Assembly: GCA_028277945.1 (NCBI GenBank)
Contig: JANQFH010000008.1
Coordinates: 124,001 to 188,000 of the forward strand
Length of the DNA: 64,000 bases
DNA from: Oligoflexia bacterium
GTDB lineage: Bacteria > Bdellovibrionota_G > JANQFH01
Direction: 5' to 3'
Every line of letters starts with the position of its first letter. Within the stretch, counting starts at the first letter, position 1. Both the position numbers and the translations under genes were made by a program. Below the pieces are notes generated by a model. The model saw only the letters and a program-made list of their open reading frames with translations, did not search any database and was not told the DNA's origin. Below are positions 8,246 through 16,475 of the stretch, piece after piece.

Positions 8246-11218
8246 ATGATATTAAATAGTTACATTAGAAGATGGTACCGCGTGCTGCTTTGCATAGGAC
8301 TTCTAGCGGTCGCTCCACCCACCCAGCAAACCCAAGCCCAAACCACGGACTCATCCACCTCCTCGCCGATAGAGAGACCGAAGCCCAATAACGACGAGGC
8401 GATGGCTGCTTTAGACGAGGTCATTGCCCTCTATGTCAGCTCGCTACGTGCCCGTGAGCTCGGCTCTCTTTACATGGTCTGGAGCCGGAGACAAGGAGTG
8501 GCGGATGCCACGGGAAACCCAGAGGCCAAGGGACTTGCTGCGCTAGCAGGCATGATGCATGGTCGGGCTCAGATCTTTGCGCAAGTGATTGCCATGCTTT
8601 GGGTTGCACCGCAAGAGCCACTGAATCGAGACTTCATTAATGCAAGGCTTGAGTATTGGCTGAAGCTCTCTGGAATGCCTGTTGAGGAGGAATTCGACCC
8701 TATTGTCCATTTGCTTCAGATGGTCTTGAGCTCGACATTCGGCGAGCTAGCCATTGAGTTTAACACTTACCAAAAGTTGGTGGAGTCGTTAAATGGCATG
8801 GTACAGCAGGCATTGTCTCAGACGATTCACCTGCAAATTTTAGAGGAGGAGAGAAAACTTAAAGCGGATGCCAAGCTCATTGTTGCAGCGGAAGAAAGGG
8901 TTAACAAGGCAGCGGTAGAGTTGGAGAAAGCCGCAAACGCCGTGGAAAAAGGTCCAACCGCTCAGGCCGAACAAGTGCTCGGTCGCGCCGTGGGTGCTTT
9001 AGGAAAAGCTATGAGTGCTATTATGCAGGTCGTGGAATTTAGGCACACTGCCACAGCCTTGCCAGACGAGATGCATCCTGACTACGCTGACTCAGTGGCG
9101 GCTGTAGAGCGCGCTGTGGCTCCTTTGTTGGCAATGCACACACAACTTGAGACAGCTCAAAGTGATGCGCGATCCCTCCACGGCCTTGCTAAAGACCTTA
9201 AACAGAGCAAAGAGAATATCCGCGATGATAATGAAGCACAAATTAGCCAAGCTGGGCTGAGAGGACACGGAACAGCTGCTCGCACAATGCAAGCAAGCCT
9301 TAGCGAAGGCGCTGCTAACCTAAAAGCTTACATTGAGGCGCTGGGGGAAGAGGGGGGAGCAGATCGCGAACTTCTTAAAGCGCGCTTGCGTGCGAGTAAT
9401 GATCCAACGGTTCAATTTGCCATCGAGAATATGCGTTCGGTAGCGGATCATTTGGCAGCAGCTGTTGAGGTCTTTAATCCCGATGCAGACGTTGCTGTTG
9501 AAGAAACAGAGGGCGGCGACAGAAAGATTCAGCTGACGGGAGGAACCGTGTCTCTTGAAGATCTCGACAGGGGGCGTACGCACTTTCTGGAAGTAAATAA
9601 ACTCTCAGTAGCCATGGAGGCGTTGGCCCAAGAAAGAATCGAATCTGGTACTGTGGATCCAAGGATACAAGAATTGCGAGCAGCTCTTGAGAGCGAAGGC
9701 GACGTACAATCGTTGGAGCAAATAAAAGCCGACTTCGAAGCCCTTTTTAGTATTGTTCGCGATCTTGCCATTGAATTGGCTGCACGTACTGGTGAGGATT
9801 CAGCGGTAGGAGCATTTCGCATGACGGGTGAAACTGTGGAAACCGTCTACAGCCATATAGATGCTCCACAATACTCTGCTTATCGCTCTATGGAATTTCC
9901 CCTGTTTCGGCTCCACCTGACCATGGGGCCTATGAACTCGGTGCGAAGAGCTCTGGAGATTAGAAGAGAGCTGAGGCGCCTGGAGGCTTTTCTCGCAGAT
10001 GAAGAAGCAACACTCCAACCTCTCTTTGCAGCCATCGAAAAAGCGCGCCAGAATATGGAAAGCGTGATGTCTCAGAGTCCGCGCGGTGATGTCCTAGCCA
10101 CTCCAGTCTCGTGGTTTTCACCAGAAAGGTGCATTCAACAGATGGGAGATACCCATGGTCTCTTTGTTGCCGGGCTCGTCGCTGGGGTTATGGATCCTAC
10201 CAGTAGTACTGCGTCACGTGGCGAATGGTTGCCGACGCAGATGCAAGGTTTTCTCTACTCAATAGGGAACTTTCTTCTTGAGGTGGCTGAGCAAATTCCC
10301 GAAGCTGAGAATATCTTTTTCAGTGCGGCCTCGGAACAACTTGCAGGCGACAGCCAAACATCACTTGCGCAGCTCTTTTGGAGGCACCTCCTCTTCCTTG
10401 TAAGACAGAGAGGAGAAAATGAAACAGCTGTACTGGCACGCATTGCGCATTATGGCGGCGAGCCTGAACCTCTTGCGACTGACGAGCTTGCTGCCACCTA
10501 TCATGCTGACTTGACTATCGCGCCCTACTATATGGAGCTAGTGGGGTATCCAGCCGATGACCCAGTCCAAATGGCCGCGCTCCCTCTCGAGGCTTATGAA
10601 AGTGCGCTAGAGTTGTGGGGGTTACTACTACCTATCCCGGAAACAGAGGCGTCACAAGCCTTTTTCCAGTTGCGCGATCCGCTAAGAGCTTGGGTCGAGG
10701 AGCAGTTCGCTATGGAGAGAGGCCGTGCCGAAGCAAGGGAGAGTTCAGAAACACCCTCCGCAACTCCTAGGGTGAACAGAGAAAGCCTTAGAGAGGCGGT
10801 GTTAAATTTGGTCACCTACCATGAAGTCTTACGCCAACGGAACAATGAGGGATCTTTAGAAGACAAAACTGTACTAGAAGATCTGACGAATTTACTCGCT
10901 CTCTTCCTTTCAACAGCTCAAGGGCGCCCGTTAGCAATAATGCACAGTGAAGTTCTACAGTCAGAGATCGCCGATGAGACAGATGCCAGGCTTGCACAAG
11001 CAGAAGCAGGGCGCCGCGTCATGGCAACCTTCGAACGTACAGGTTTAGCTACTCTCCTCAAAAACGGTGAGTTTAAGGCTTTGAAAGGTGCCACCAACGT
11101 CACCGACGCTATGGTTGCCGAATCCTTGCAAGTCCTTTGTGCCGCAACAGGGCGTAGTCGATCTCATCTAGCTTCTCTTACCAGTCGGGCCAGCGTTGTT
11201 CCCATTCGTCCACGCTAG
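8246..11218 (+). CDS. Large exported helical protein with the shared C-terminal region
   Basis: The frame is open from a TTG at 8117, but ATG 8246 gives a proper signal peptide (RRWYRVLLCIGLLAVAPPTQQTQA, mature start near QTTDSS), so it is chosen (~990 residues). The mature protein is predicted almost wholly helical, with a strong coiled-coil-like stretch about 190-290 residues in (EEERKLKADAKLIVAAEERV, then KAAVELEKAANAVEKG). The last ~145 residues align with the end of the giant 18772-28479 protein: LVTYHEVLRQRNNEGSLED against LVTYHKVLWQRKADGTLED, then LLALF-[LF]-ST-x-QGRPL, AEAGR, and a V-x-I-R-x-R tail. It is divergent from 4084-8001. No enzymatic motif was found. It may be a secreted structural or binding protein (inference). 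Confidence 0.8.
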   Translation: MILNSYIRRWYRVLLCIGLLAVAPPTQQTQAQTTDSSTSSPIERPKPNNDEAMAALDEVIALYVSSLRARELGSLYMVWSRRQGVADATGNPEAKGLAALAGMMHGRAQIFAQVIAMLWVAPQEPLNRDFINARLEYWLKLSGMPVEEEFDPIVHLLQMVLSSTFGELAIEFNTYQKLVESLNGMVQQALSQTIHLQILEEERKLKADAKLIVAAEERVNKAAVELEKAANAVEKGPTAQAEQVLGRAVGALGKAMSAIMQVVEFRHTATALPDEMHPDYADSVAAVERAVAPLLAMHTQLETAQSDARSLHGLAKDLKQSKENIRDDNEAQISQAGLRGHGTAARTMQASLSEGAANLKAYIEALGEEGGADRELLKARLRASNDPTVQFAIENMRSVADHLAAAVEVFNPDADVAVEETEGGDRKIQLTGGTVSLEDLDRGRTHFLEVNKLSVAMEALAQERIESGTVDPRIQELRAALESEGDVQSLEQIKADFEALFSIVRDLAIELAARTGEDSAVGAFRMTGETVETVYSHIDAPQYSAYRSMEFPLFRLHLTMGPMNSVRRALEIRRELRRLEAFLADEEATLQPLFAAIEKARQNMESVMSQSPRGDVLATPVSWFSPERCIQQMGDTHGLFVAGLVAGVMDPTSSTASRGEWLPTQMQGFLYSIGNFLLEVAEQIPEAENIFFSAASEQLAGDSQTSLAQLFWRHLLFLVRQRGENETAVLARIAHYGGEPEPLATDELAATYHADLTIAPYYMELVGYPADDPVQMAALPLEAYESALELWGLLLPIPETEASQAFFQLRDPLRAWVEEQFAMERGRAEARESSETPSATPRVNRESLREAVLNLVTYHEVLRQRNNEGSLEDKTVLEDLTNLLALFLSTAQGRPLAIMHSEVLQSEIADETDARLAQAEAGRRVMATFERTGLATLLKNGEFKALKGATNVTDAMVAESLQVLCAATGRSRSHLASLTSRASVVPIRPR

Positions 11219-11405
11219 TGACCGATTGAGATATCTCGGGTCGATAGTCAGGAGTGCGGCTATTACCATTATATATATAGAATAGAGGCATGTTGGCGTT
11301 TACACATAGGGGCGGATGTTTATCAAATCCGTTACGCGGTTTGTCAAGAGCGGTAGCCGTAGGGAATGATTGAAATAATTGAGAAAAAATAAGTGCAACG
11401 ATTTG

Positions 11406-11434
11406 TTGACGGCATGCCTCTGTCGTGGAATAAC
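11406..11434 (+). promoter_or_regulatory. Predicted sigma-70 promoter for the EHPG protein operon
   Basis: TTGACG at 11406-11411, a 17-bp spacer and AATAAC at 11429-11434, lying 38 bp before the ATG at 11473. The -35 is one base from consensus and the -10 matches at four of six. It is the only good candidate in the 254-bp gap after 11218. Confidence 0.45.
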
Positions 11435-11472
11435 TCCTTGGCCCAAACACCGTTTTAAGAAAGGAAGATGAG

Positions 11473-12123
11473 ATGGATCGACTGACAAAGACCCTGAAGC
11501 CTGGCTCGTGGCTTCTGATGCAGCTGCTGGTTTTGGCCTGCTGTCTGTTGCTGGTATCAGCAGGTGCTAAACAGCTGCAAGCCGAGGATGCCGCTCAAAT
11601 CAAGGTAGCGCAAGGTGAGCATCCAGGTACAGAGCACCCAGGCAGCGATGATGTGAAAGAAGACGAAGAAGACGAAGAGAAGAAGAAAAAGAAGAAAAAG
11701 AAAAAGCGTGAGCATCCAGGAGAGAAGAAGAAAGAACACCCGGGCAGCACTGCGACCAATTTTACCGCCAAAGATATCAAAACTGCGATGATGAACCACA
11801 TTAAGGCCAAGACCAAAAACACCAATGGTGTCTTCCGCATCAAAGATGAGAAGGCCAACAAGACGCTCTTTCTCGAGTTTGTAAAGATCCACGATCCTGT
11901 GCGCAAGATTGCCGGTAAGGGTTACTTTGCCTGTACCGACTTTCATCCTGTGGGCGAAGATGCCACCAAGCTATACGATCTCGACTTTTGGCTGAACCCC
12001 AAAGACGGTCGTTTGCAGGTCACCAAGACCGCGATCCACAAGCATCCACACAGACAGGCATCCAAGTGGGTCAAGAAGGCGCGTTATACCTTCATTGATG
12101 ATAAACCCGTAGAAATTAACTAA
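11473..12123 (+). CDS. Exported lysine-rich protein with EHPG repeats
   Basis: A 216-residue protein with AGGA a few bases before ATG 11473 and a signal peptide (LLMQLLVLACCLLLVSAGA). After cleavage comes a low-complexity stretch in which the tetrapeptide EHPG occurs four times, flanking an acidic run (DEEDEE) and then a run of nine lysines. The last ~120 residues form a compact domain (FTAKDIKTAMMNHI to the end) that I do not recognise. It shares features with stress- or metal-related small periplasmic proteins: VFRIKDEK, then FVKIHDPVRKI, GYFACTDFHPVGED and YDLDFWLNPKDG. The next gene, a transglutaminase-like protein, begins 2 bp after its stop, so they form an operon. The lysine-rich run could be a substrate or a polyanion-binding tail (inference). 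Confidence 0.75.
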   Translation: MDRLTKTLKPGSWLLMQLLVLACCLLLVSAGAKQLQAEDAAQIKVAQGEHPGTEHPGSDDVKEDEEDEEKKKKKKKKKREHPGEKKKEHPGSTATNFTAKDIKTAMMNHIKAKTKNTNGVFRIKDEKANKTLFLEFVKIHDPVRKIAGKGYFACTDFHPVGEDATKLYDLDFWLNPKDGRLQVTKTAIHKHPHRQASKWVKKARYTFIDDKPVEIN

Positions 12124-12125
12124 GC

Positions 12126-13184
12126 GTGATGCAGCCAAGAGAACTACTTAACATCAGTCACCGCCGGCAAGGTTTTATCCTTGCCGGCGTTCTCTTTGTC
12201 TCTCTGATTTTGCTGCCGGATCGCACAGCGGCAAAAATAGAGCCACTAAAGTACGAAGGTTCAGGCCGCAAGGTTGATTTTACCTACTTAGTGACCATCG
12301 AGTTGGATAAGGCCGCTAAGGCTCCTGTGGACATCTTTCTGCCGCTGGCATCCAGCAATGAAAAGCAAGAGGTGCTGCGACAGACCGTGCGGGCTAATGG
12401 CATTCCCGGAATCATCAAAACCGATGCTAAATATGGCAACAGGTTTTGGCACGGTCGTTTAGAAAAACCAGGAGGCACCTCCTCAATCCAGATCTCGGTG
12501 GACTACACGGTTAAACGCGATGTCTTTCGCCATCCACTGCAACTCTCGGGCGTTAGTGCTAAAGTCTATAGTCGTGGCGAGTTAGCGCAGTGGCAGGCTT
12601 TTCTGGAACCCAACCGACTTACTCCCACCTCTGGGCCATTTATTGATCGAGTTCGTAAAGATCTACCCCAGGGAGGCAAAACGCCTTTGGAGCGGGCGCG
12701 TATTATCTACGACTTTGTCATCGACAACATGACCTACAAAAAGACCGGCAAAGGCTGGGGTAATGGCTCTACTGAGTGGGCCTGTAGCAAAAAGTATGGC
12801 AACTGCACCGACTTTCACGCGCTGTTTATCTCCTTAGCGCGCGCTGAAGGCATTCCTGCGCGGTTTGGCATTGGCTTTCCCATACCCGAAGACAAGGCAG
12901 CAGGAAAGATTTCTGGCTACCACTGTTGGGTGGACTTCTATCTTCCCAGTGCTGGCTGGTTTCCTATTGATGCGTCTGAGGCGTGGAAGAATCCAAAGCG
13001 GCGTGATCTCTACTTTGGTACGCAGCCGGCAGATCGAGTTGCCTTTACTGTGGGGCGGGACTTACGACTAGGCGATGCCCACAAGAGTGAGCCGCTAAAC
13101 TACTTCATCTATCCGCACTTAGAGGTTGGTGGCAAACCGTACGATCGTTGGCAAGCCTCCTTTGCCTTCAAGGATAAGACGTAG
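12126..13184 (+). CDS. Transglutaminase-like exported cysteine protein
   Basis: A 352-residue protein from GTG 12126 or ATG 12129, with a signal segment FILAGVLFVSLILLPDRTAA. The C-terminal half is a transglutaminase-like (papain-fold) domain. The catalytic triad is visible in order: Cys in YGNCTDFHALF, His in SGYHCWVDFY and Asp in FPIDASEAW. The N-terminal half is beta-rich (DFTYLVTIELDKA, IQISVDYTVKRD), as in other bacterial transglutaminase-like secreted proteins. Family members act as cross-linking enzymes, peptidases or amidases, and the reaction here is not determined. It sits directly behind the lysine-rich EHPG protein, which is a plausible partner or substrate because transglutaminases use lysine amines (inference). 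Confidence 0.85.
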   Translation: MMQPRELLNISHRRQGFILAGVLFVSLILLPDRTAAKIEPLKYEGSGRKVDFTYLVTIELDKAAKAPVDIFLPLASSNEKQEVLRQTVRANGIPGIIKTDAKYGNRFWHGRLEKPGGTSSIQISVDYTVKRDVFRHPLQLSGVSAKVYSRGELAQWQAFLEPNRLTPTSGPFIDRVRKDLPQGGKTPLERARIIYDFVIDNMTYKKTGKGWGNGSTEWACSKKYGNCTDFHALFISLARAEGIPARFGIGFPIPEDKAAGKISGYHCWVDFYLPSAGWFPIDASEAWKNPKRRDLYFGTQPADRVAFTVGRDLRLGDAHKSEPLNYFIYPHLEVGGKPYDRWQASFAFKDKT

Positions 13185-13200
13185 CAGAATTAGGTGGAAG

Positions 13201-16200
13201 TTATAACTCGCCAGCAAGCACTTGTGCGGCCGCGAGCATGGCAGCCTGAGTGTTAAAGGCAAAGCCATCCACTTTCGAGGCCGTAAAGTTACTACTGTTT
13301 TTAAAGTGGTCGACTAAGGCCTTGGCCTGATCGATTGTGCTCAGCGCTGGGTTATAAACCCCGTAGAGCTGGGCGGCACGATCAAGATAGAAATTCACTT
13401 TGGCAGGATTGGCGCGCAGGCCAAAGGCAGCAACAGAGCCTGTCTCCTCGTTTTCAGTGATGCTCGAGTGTACGGGCGGTTGTGCTGCCGCGGGGACGTA
13501 GCTGCCCTGGCAAGCTGCAGGAACAGAGCCTGTTCCCCCATAAACCTCAAAGTAGTGAAAGTTGTCATACTGTTTGTTATCGGAAAAACCAAGTATGTAG
13601 TAGATCGAATTCTTAAAGGGGTCCCAACCTGAAGTCAGCATGCCACGTGTTGCTTCGGCTACGACGTTAGCAGCGGCCGCCTCTTTGGCCGGATCTTTGA
13701 ATTCCCAGAAGGACTGCCATAGTGCTGTGGTGGCAAGGTGAACAAAGGCCTCTTCAAAGGCCTGGGTGTTCCACATCTTGGATAGATCAATACCATCAAA
13801 GGATTTGTTGATGGTGCCGCTGTTGATATAGCCACTACAGACAGAGCGTCCCTTGTCTAACAACTCTGAGTAAACCTCAAACCACTGTTTATTGTCACTA
13901 CGCCACTCGGGTGTGGCGAGACGATAGGCAGCGGCAGCGACCTGCAGCATCCACGCATGCCCACGTCCATGACCAAAACCTTGGTTTGTATGATTGCCAG
14001 GTGCGGCGGTAATCGTTCCACCCTGTTGGATGGAGGCTAATTCCACAGCGGGGTTGGAGAACTGCATCAGCTGCGATACCCGTCTCAATGCCGGCATCAT
14101 AGAGACACCCTGGTTGTCCAAAGTCGAGGTGGTGTAGGGTGTGTAGTTGTAAGTACCAATCCTTAGGGCACCATCGAGGCCGATAATCAACTTGGCTAGC
14201 GAGTCGTTGGCGAGCCAGGCTAGGGGTAGGTATAGGCGGCTGTACCGCACAAAGTGCGCATCGTCCGTGGGATAATAGAGAGCGCCACAGCCGTAACAGG
14301 AGTCATGGCCGATCATCTTGACCTGGTATCCTGGAGCTTGTTGGCCAATAGACTTATAGGTTGGATGGCCAGTTTGGCCTAAGAGCGCTGCTACATAACC
14401 AAAGGGATCGTCCTTCGGCCCCGTTGAATAACCAGAAGCGGGAATGGCAGGCGAGGGCCAGTTCTGATCCCAAGGTCCATTCCAGAAATTATAATAGGTC
14501 TGAAAAATGGCCCCGCTTGCTGCTTGGATATACTGAAACTCTTTAGGATCAAAGGGGTCGCCATTGGCAAGAAAGAGCGCCTGGGGTTGTCGATCGGTAT
14601 GCATAAAGAACTGGAGTTTCAGCCAATTGATACCGTCACTCCATGCACTCTGTGCTGTACCCGTACCCTCGAGCATGTGGATGTTCTTGCCCCCTGTGGT
14701 ACCACCACCCATTCCACCAAGCGGATGTGCGGTTCCCATGGATTTGTTGTGGACATCCAATGCGGTATCGATGCTGCCGCTCTCGCGTACCTGCTTGAGG
14801 GCGTTGAAGTCGCTGGAGAGTTTGTTGCGAATACCCTGGGCGCCAATAAAATCAATATTGGGTAGTAGTTGGTTTTGTGGAAAGTAACGCGCCGTCAGCG
14901 GATTCCACCAGGAGAAGTAGCGATCTCCCTCTGAGTTGGTGCCCGGTTGTACAAAGGCCAACCCCTCTTCATCCAAGAGCTCTTTAGCTCGGGCGATAGC
15001 TGCAGGGTTGTCAGGAACCAAGGCTAAGCGTTCCAATCTCATGGCGCGTGGTCCAAAGAGATGCAGTTCATTCGCGGTATCAACGGTAAAAAACTGCGAA
15101 TCGCTACTGTTGATCTCGCGAAATAAAAAGTGCAAATCAGTGTTGGTGGGGCAGGGCAGAGAGAAACTCGCATCACAGTAGTCTTGCCAAAAGGGATGCG
15201 GTGCCCATTGGACTAAGCGCCAACCTAGCGGCACCTCAATGCCGAGCGCCTTAAAATAGGTGTAGCCGTTGGGCTTGATGTCAGAGCCGTGATCGGCAAG
15301 CATGGTAAGGCCGCCAGGCAGGTTCTTACCCACCGGACCGTTGTTAAGCATCAAATCGAGAAAAATCACCTCCTGGTCACTCATGGTCGAGATAGCGGCG
15401 TGCACCCCAACAAGATGATCATAGTCTCCAGAGCCCGATGCCGTAGTGGGTTCCATGGTACCGTAAGTGAGCGCGGTTGATTTAACCGGTCCAAAGCGTT
15501 CCGCCTTGGTGCTTCCGGTTCCGGCAAAAAGATCGAGCAGGTGTATACGATCTTGATGGTCGGCGGCAACGATGTTCAGCGCTGCCCCACTATCCAGCAA
15601 ACCGCGTATACTGCCAGGCAGATTGTTCGGTTGTTGCAAAAGCTCCCTGGCACTCGCTCCTGCAGGAGGTTTTGGATAGGTCGCCTTTCCTATGAAAACA
15701 CCATACTCCACCATGCCCTCGGCATCGGCGGCCATGCTGTTAGGGACCTCAGCCATCACCTCAACCACATCTGCGCCTGCGGCAGGATTGGCAAAGCGGC
15801 TGACGATTTCGGTTTGTAGCGGTATGGAATTGCCTTCGCCATCTTTAGTGGCAAAAGGCGTTTCAATGGCGTTTTCGAGATTGTTGCTGGGAAAGACTCC
15901 AGGTATCAAGGGCAGGGTGGCGCGCAAGATAAAGCTGGTTGCCGAGCTGTCGGGCTTCTTGAGTTTGAGTTTGGCTATATCGAGACCAGCAGGAAGATCT
16001 ATGGAGAAGTCACCGCCAGAAGAGCCGCTATCGTTTTCAGAACCACCACCTCCGCCACCATCTGAAGAGGCTGCCGTGCCCAGATCTTGGTTGTCGACCT
16101 CCTCGCCACTGTTGCCATTGAGGACGCTACCAAAACATCCCGAGAGGCTAAGCAAGGCCAGGGCTAAGAGAAGCGTATATATATAATGTTTACGCCGTTG

Positions 16201-16212
16201 AAGCAGGCGCAT
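13201..16212 (-). CDS. Large lipoprotein, probably a glycan- or polymer-active surface protein
   Basis: The frame reaches 16263, but ATG 16212 follows a G-rich Shine-Dalgarno and gives a textbook lipoprotein signal (YIYTLLLALALLSLSGC, lipobox LSGC), so it is preferred (~1,003 residues). After the Cys comes a Gly/Ser/Asp-rich linker (DGGGGGGSENDSGSSGG), then a long domain rich in aromatic residues. The segment QGFGHGRGHAWMLQVAAAAY and later SFWEF and GWDPF suggest an alpha/alpha-toroid carbohydrate-active fold, but this is only an impression. DSCYGCG may be a disulfide pair. It is divergent from the beta-helix lipoprotein at 16476, with a 263-bp shared control region, so the two are probably co-regulated. 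No named family was recognised. Confidence 0.7.
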   Translation of the reverse strand: MRLLQRRKHYIYTLLLALALLSLSGCFGSVLNGNSGEEVDNQDLGTAASSDGGGGGGSENDSGSSGGDFSIDLPAGLDIAKLKLKKPDSSATSFILRATLPLIPGVFPSNNLENAIETPFATKDGEGNSIPLQTEIVSRFANPAAGADVVEVMAEVPNSMAADAEGMVEYGVFIGKATYPKPPAGASARELLQQPNNLPGSIRGLLDSGAALNIVAADHQDRIHLLDLFAGTGSTKAERFGPVKSTALTYGTMEPTTASGSGDYDHLVGVHAAISTMSDQEVIFLDLMLNNGPVGKNLPGGLTMLADHGSDIKPNGYTYFKALGIEVPLGWRLVQWAPHPFWQDYCDASFSLPCPTNTDLHFLFREINSSDSQFFTVDTANELHLFGPRAMRLERLALVPDNPAAIARAKELLDEEGLAFVQPGTNSEGDRYFSWWNPLTARYFPQNQLLPNIDFIGAQGIRNKLSSDFNALKQVRESGSIDTALDVHNKSMGTAHPLGGMGGGTTGGKNIHMLEGTGTAQSAWSDGINWLKLQFFMHTDRQPQALFLANGDPFDPKEFQYIQAASGAIFQTYYNFWNGPWDQNWPSPAIPASGYSTGPKDDPFGYVAALLGQTGHPTYKSIGQQAPGYQVKMIGHDSCYGCGALYYPTDDAHFVRYSRLYLPLAWLANDSLAKLIIGLDGALRIGTYNYTPYTTSTLDNQGVSMMPALRRVSQLMQFSNPAVELASIQQGGTITAAPGNHTNQGFGHGRGHAWMLQVAAAAYRLATPEWRSDNKQWFEVYSELLDKGRSVCSGYINSGTINKSFDGIDLSKMWNTQAFEEAFVHLATTALWQSFWEFKDPAKEAAAANVVAEATRGMLTSGWDPFKNSIYYILGFSDNKQYDNFHYFEVYGGTGSVPAACQGSYVPAAAQPPVHSSITENEETGSVAAFGLRANPAKVNFYLDRAAQLYGVYNPALSTIDQAKALVDHFKNSSNFTASKVDGFAFNTQAAMLAAAQVLAGEL

Positions 16213-16475
16213 GTGAATCCCCCCTTTACGCTGCCTATAAAGCAAAGCTGGTGCCAAAAGCAATTTTAGTAATATTAGATAGTTAGAACTTTAGAGGCGA
16301 AGCCCTCTATTCGAAAGTCAAACAGTGAGTATTTTCTGGCGTAGTGCTTTCGAATTGAGAGAGAACTTTTGTTTTCACATGAAAATTCAACTCTCTGTTT
16401 ATACGTGGGTTTTTACCTAGGCAGATGGCCCAGGATTTGCATTCCAAGCGTGAGGAAGGGAGTTAACCCGGCTAC

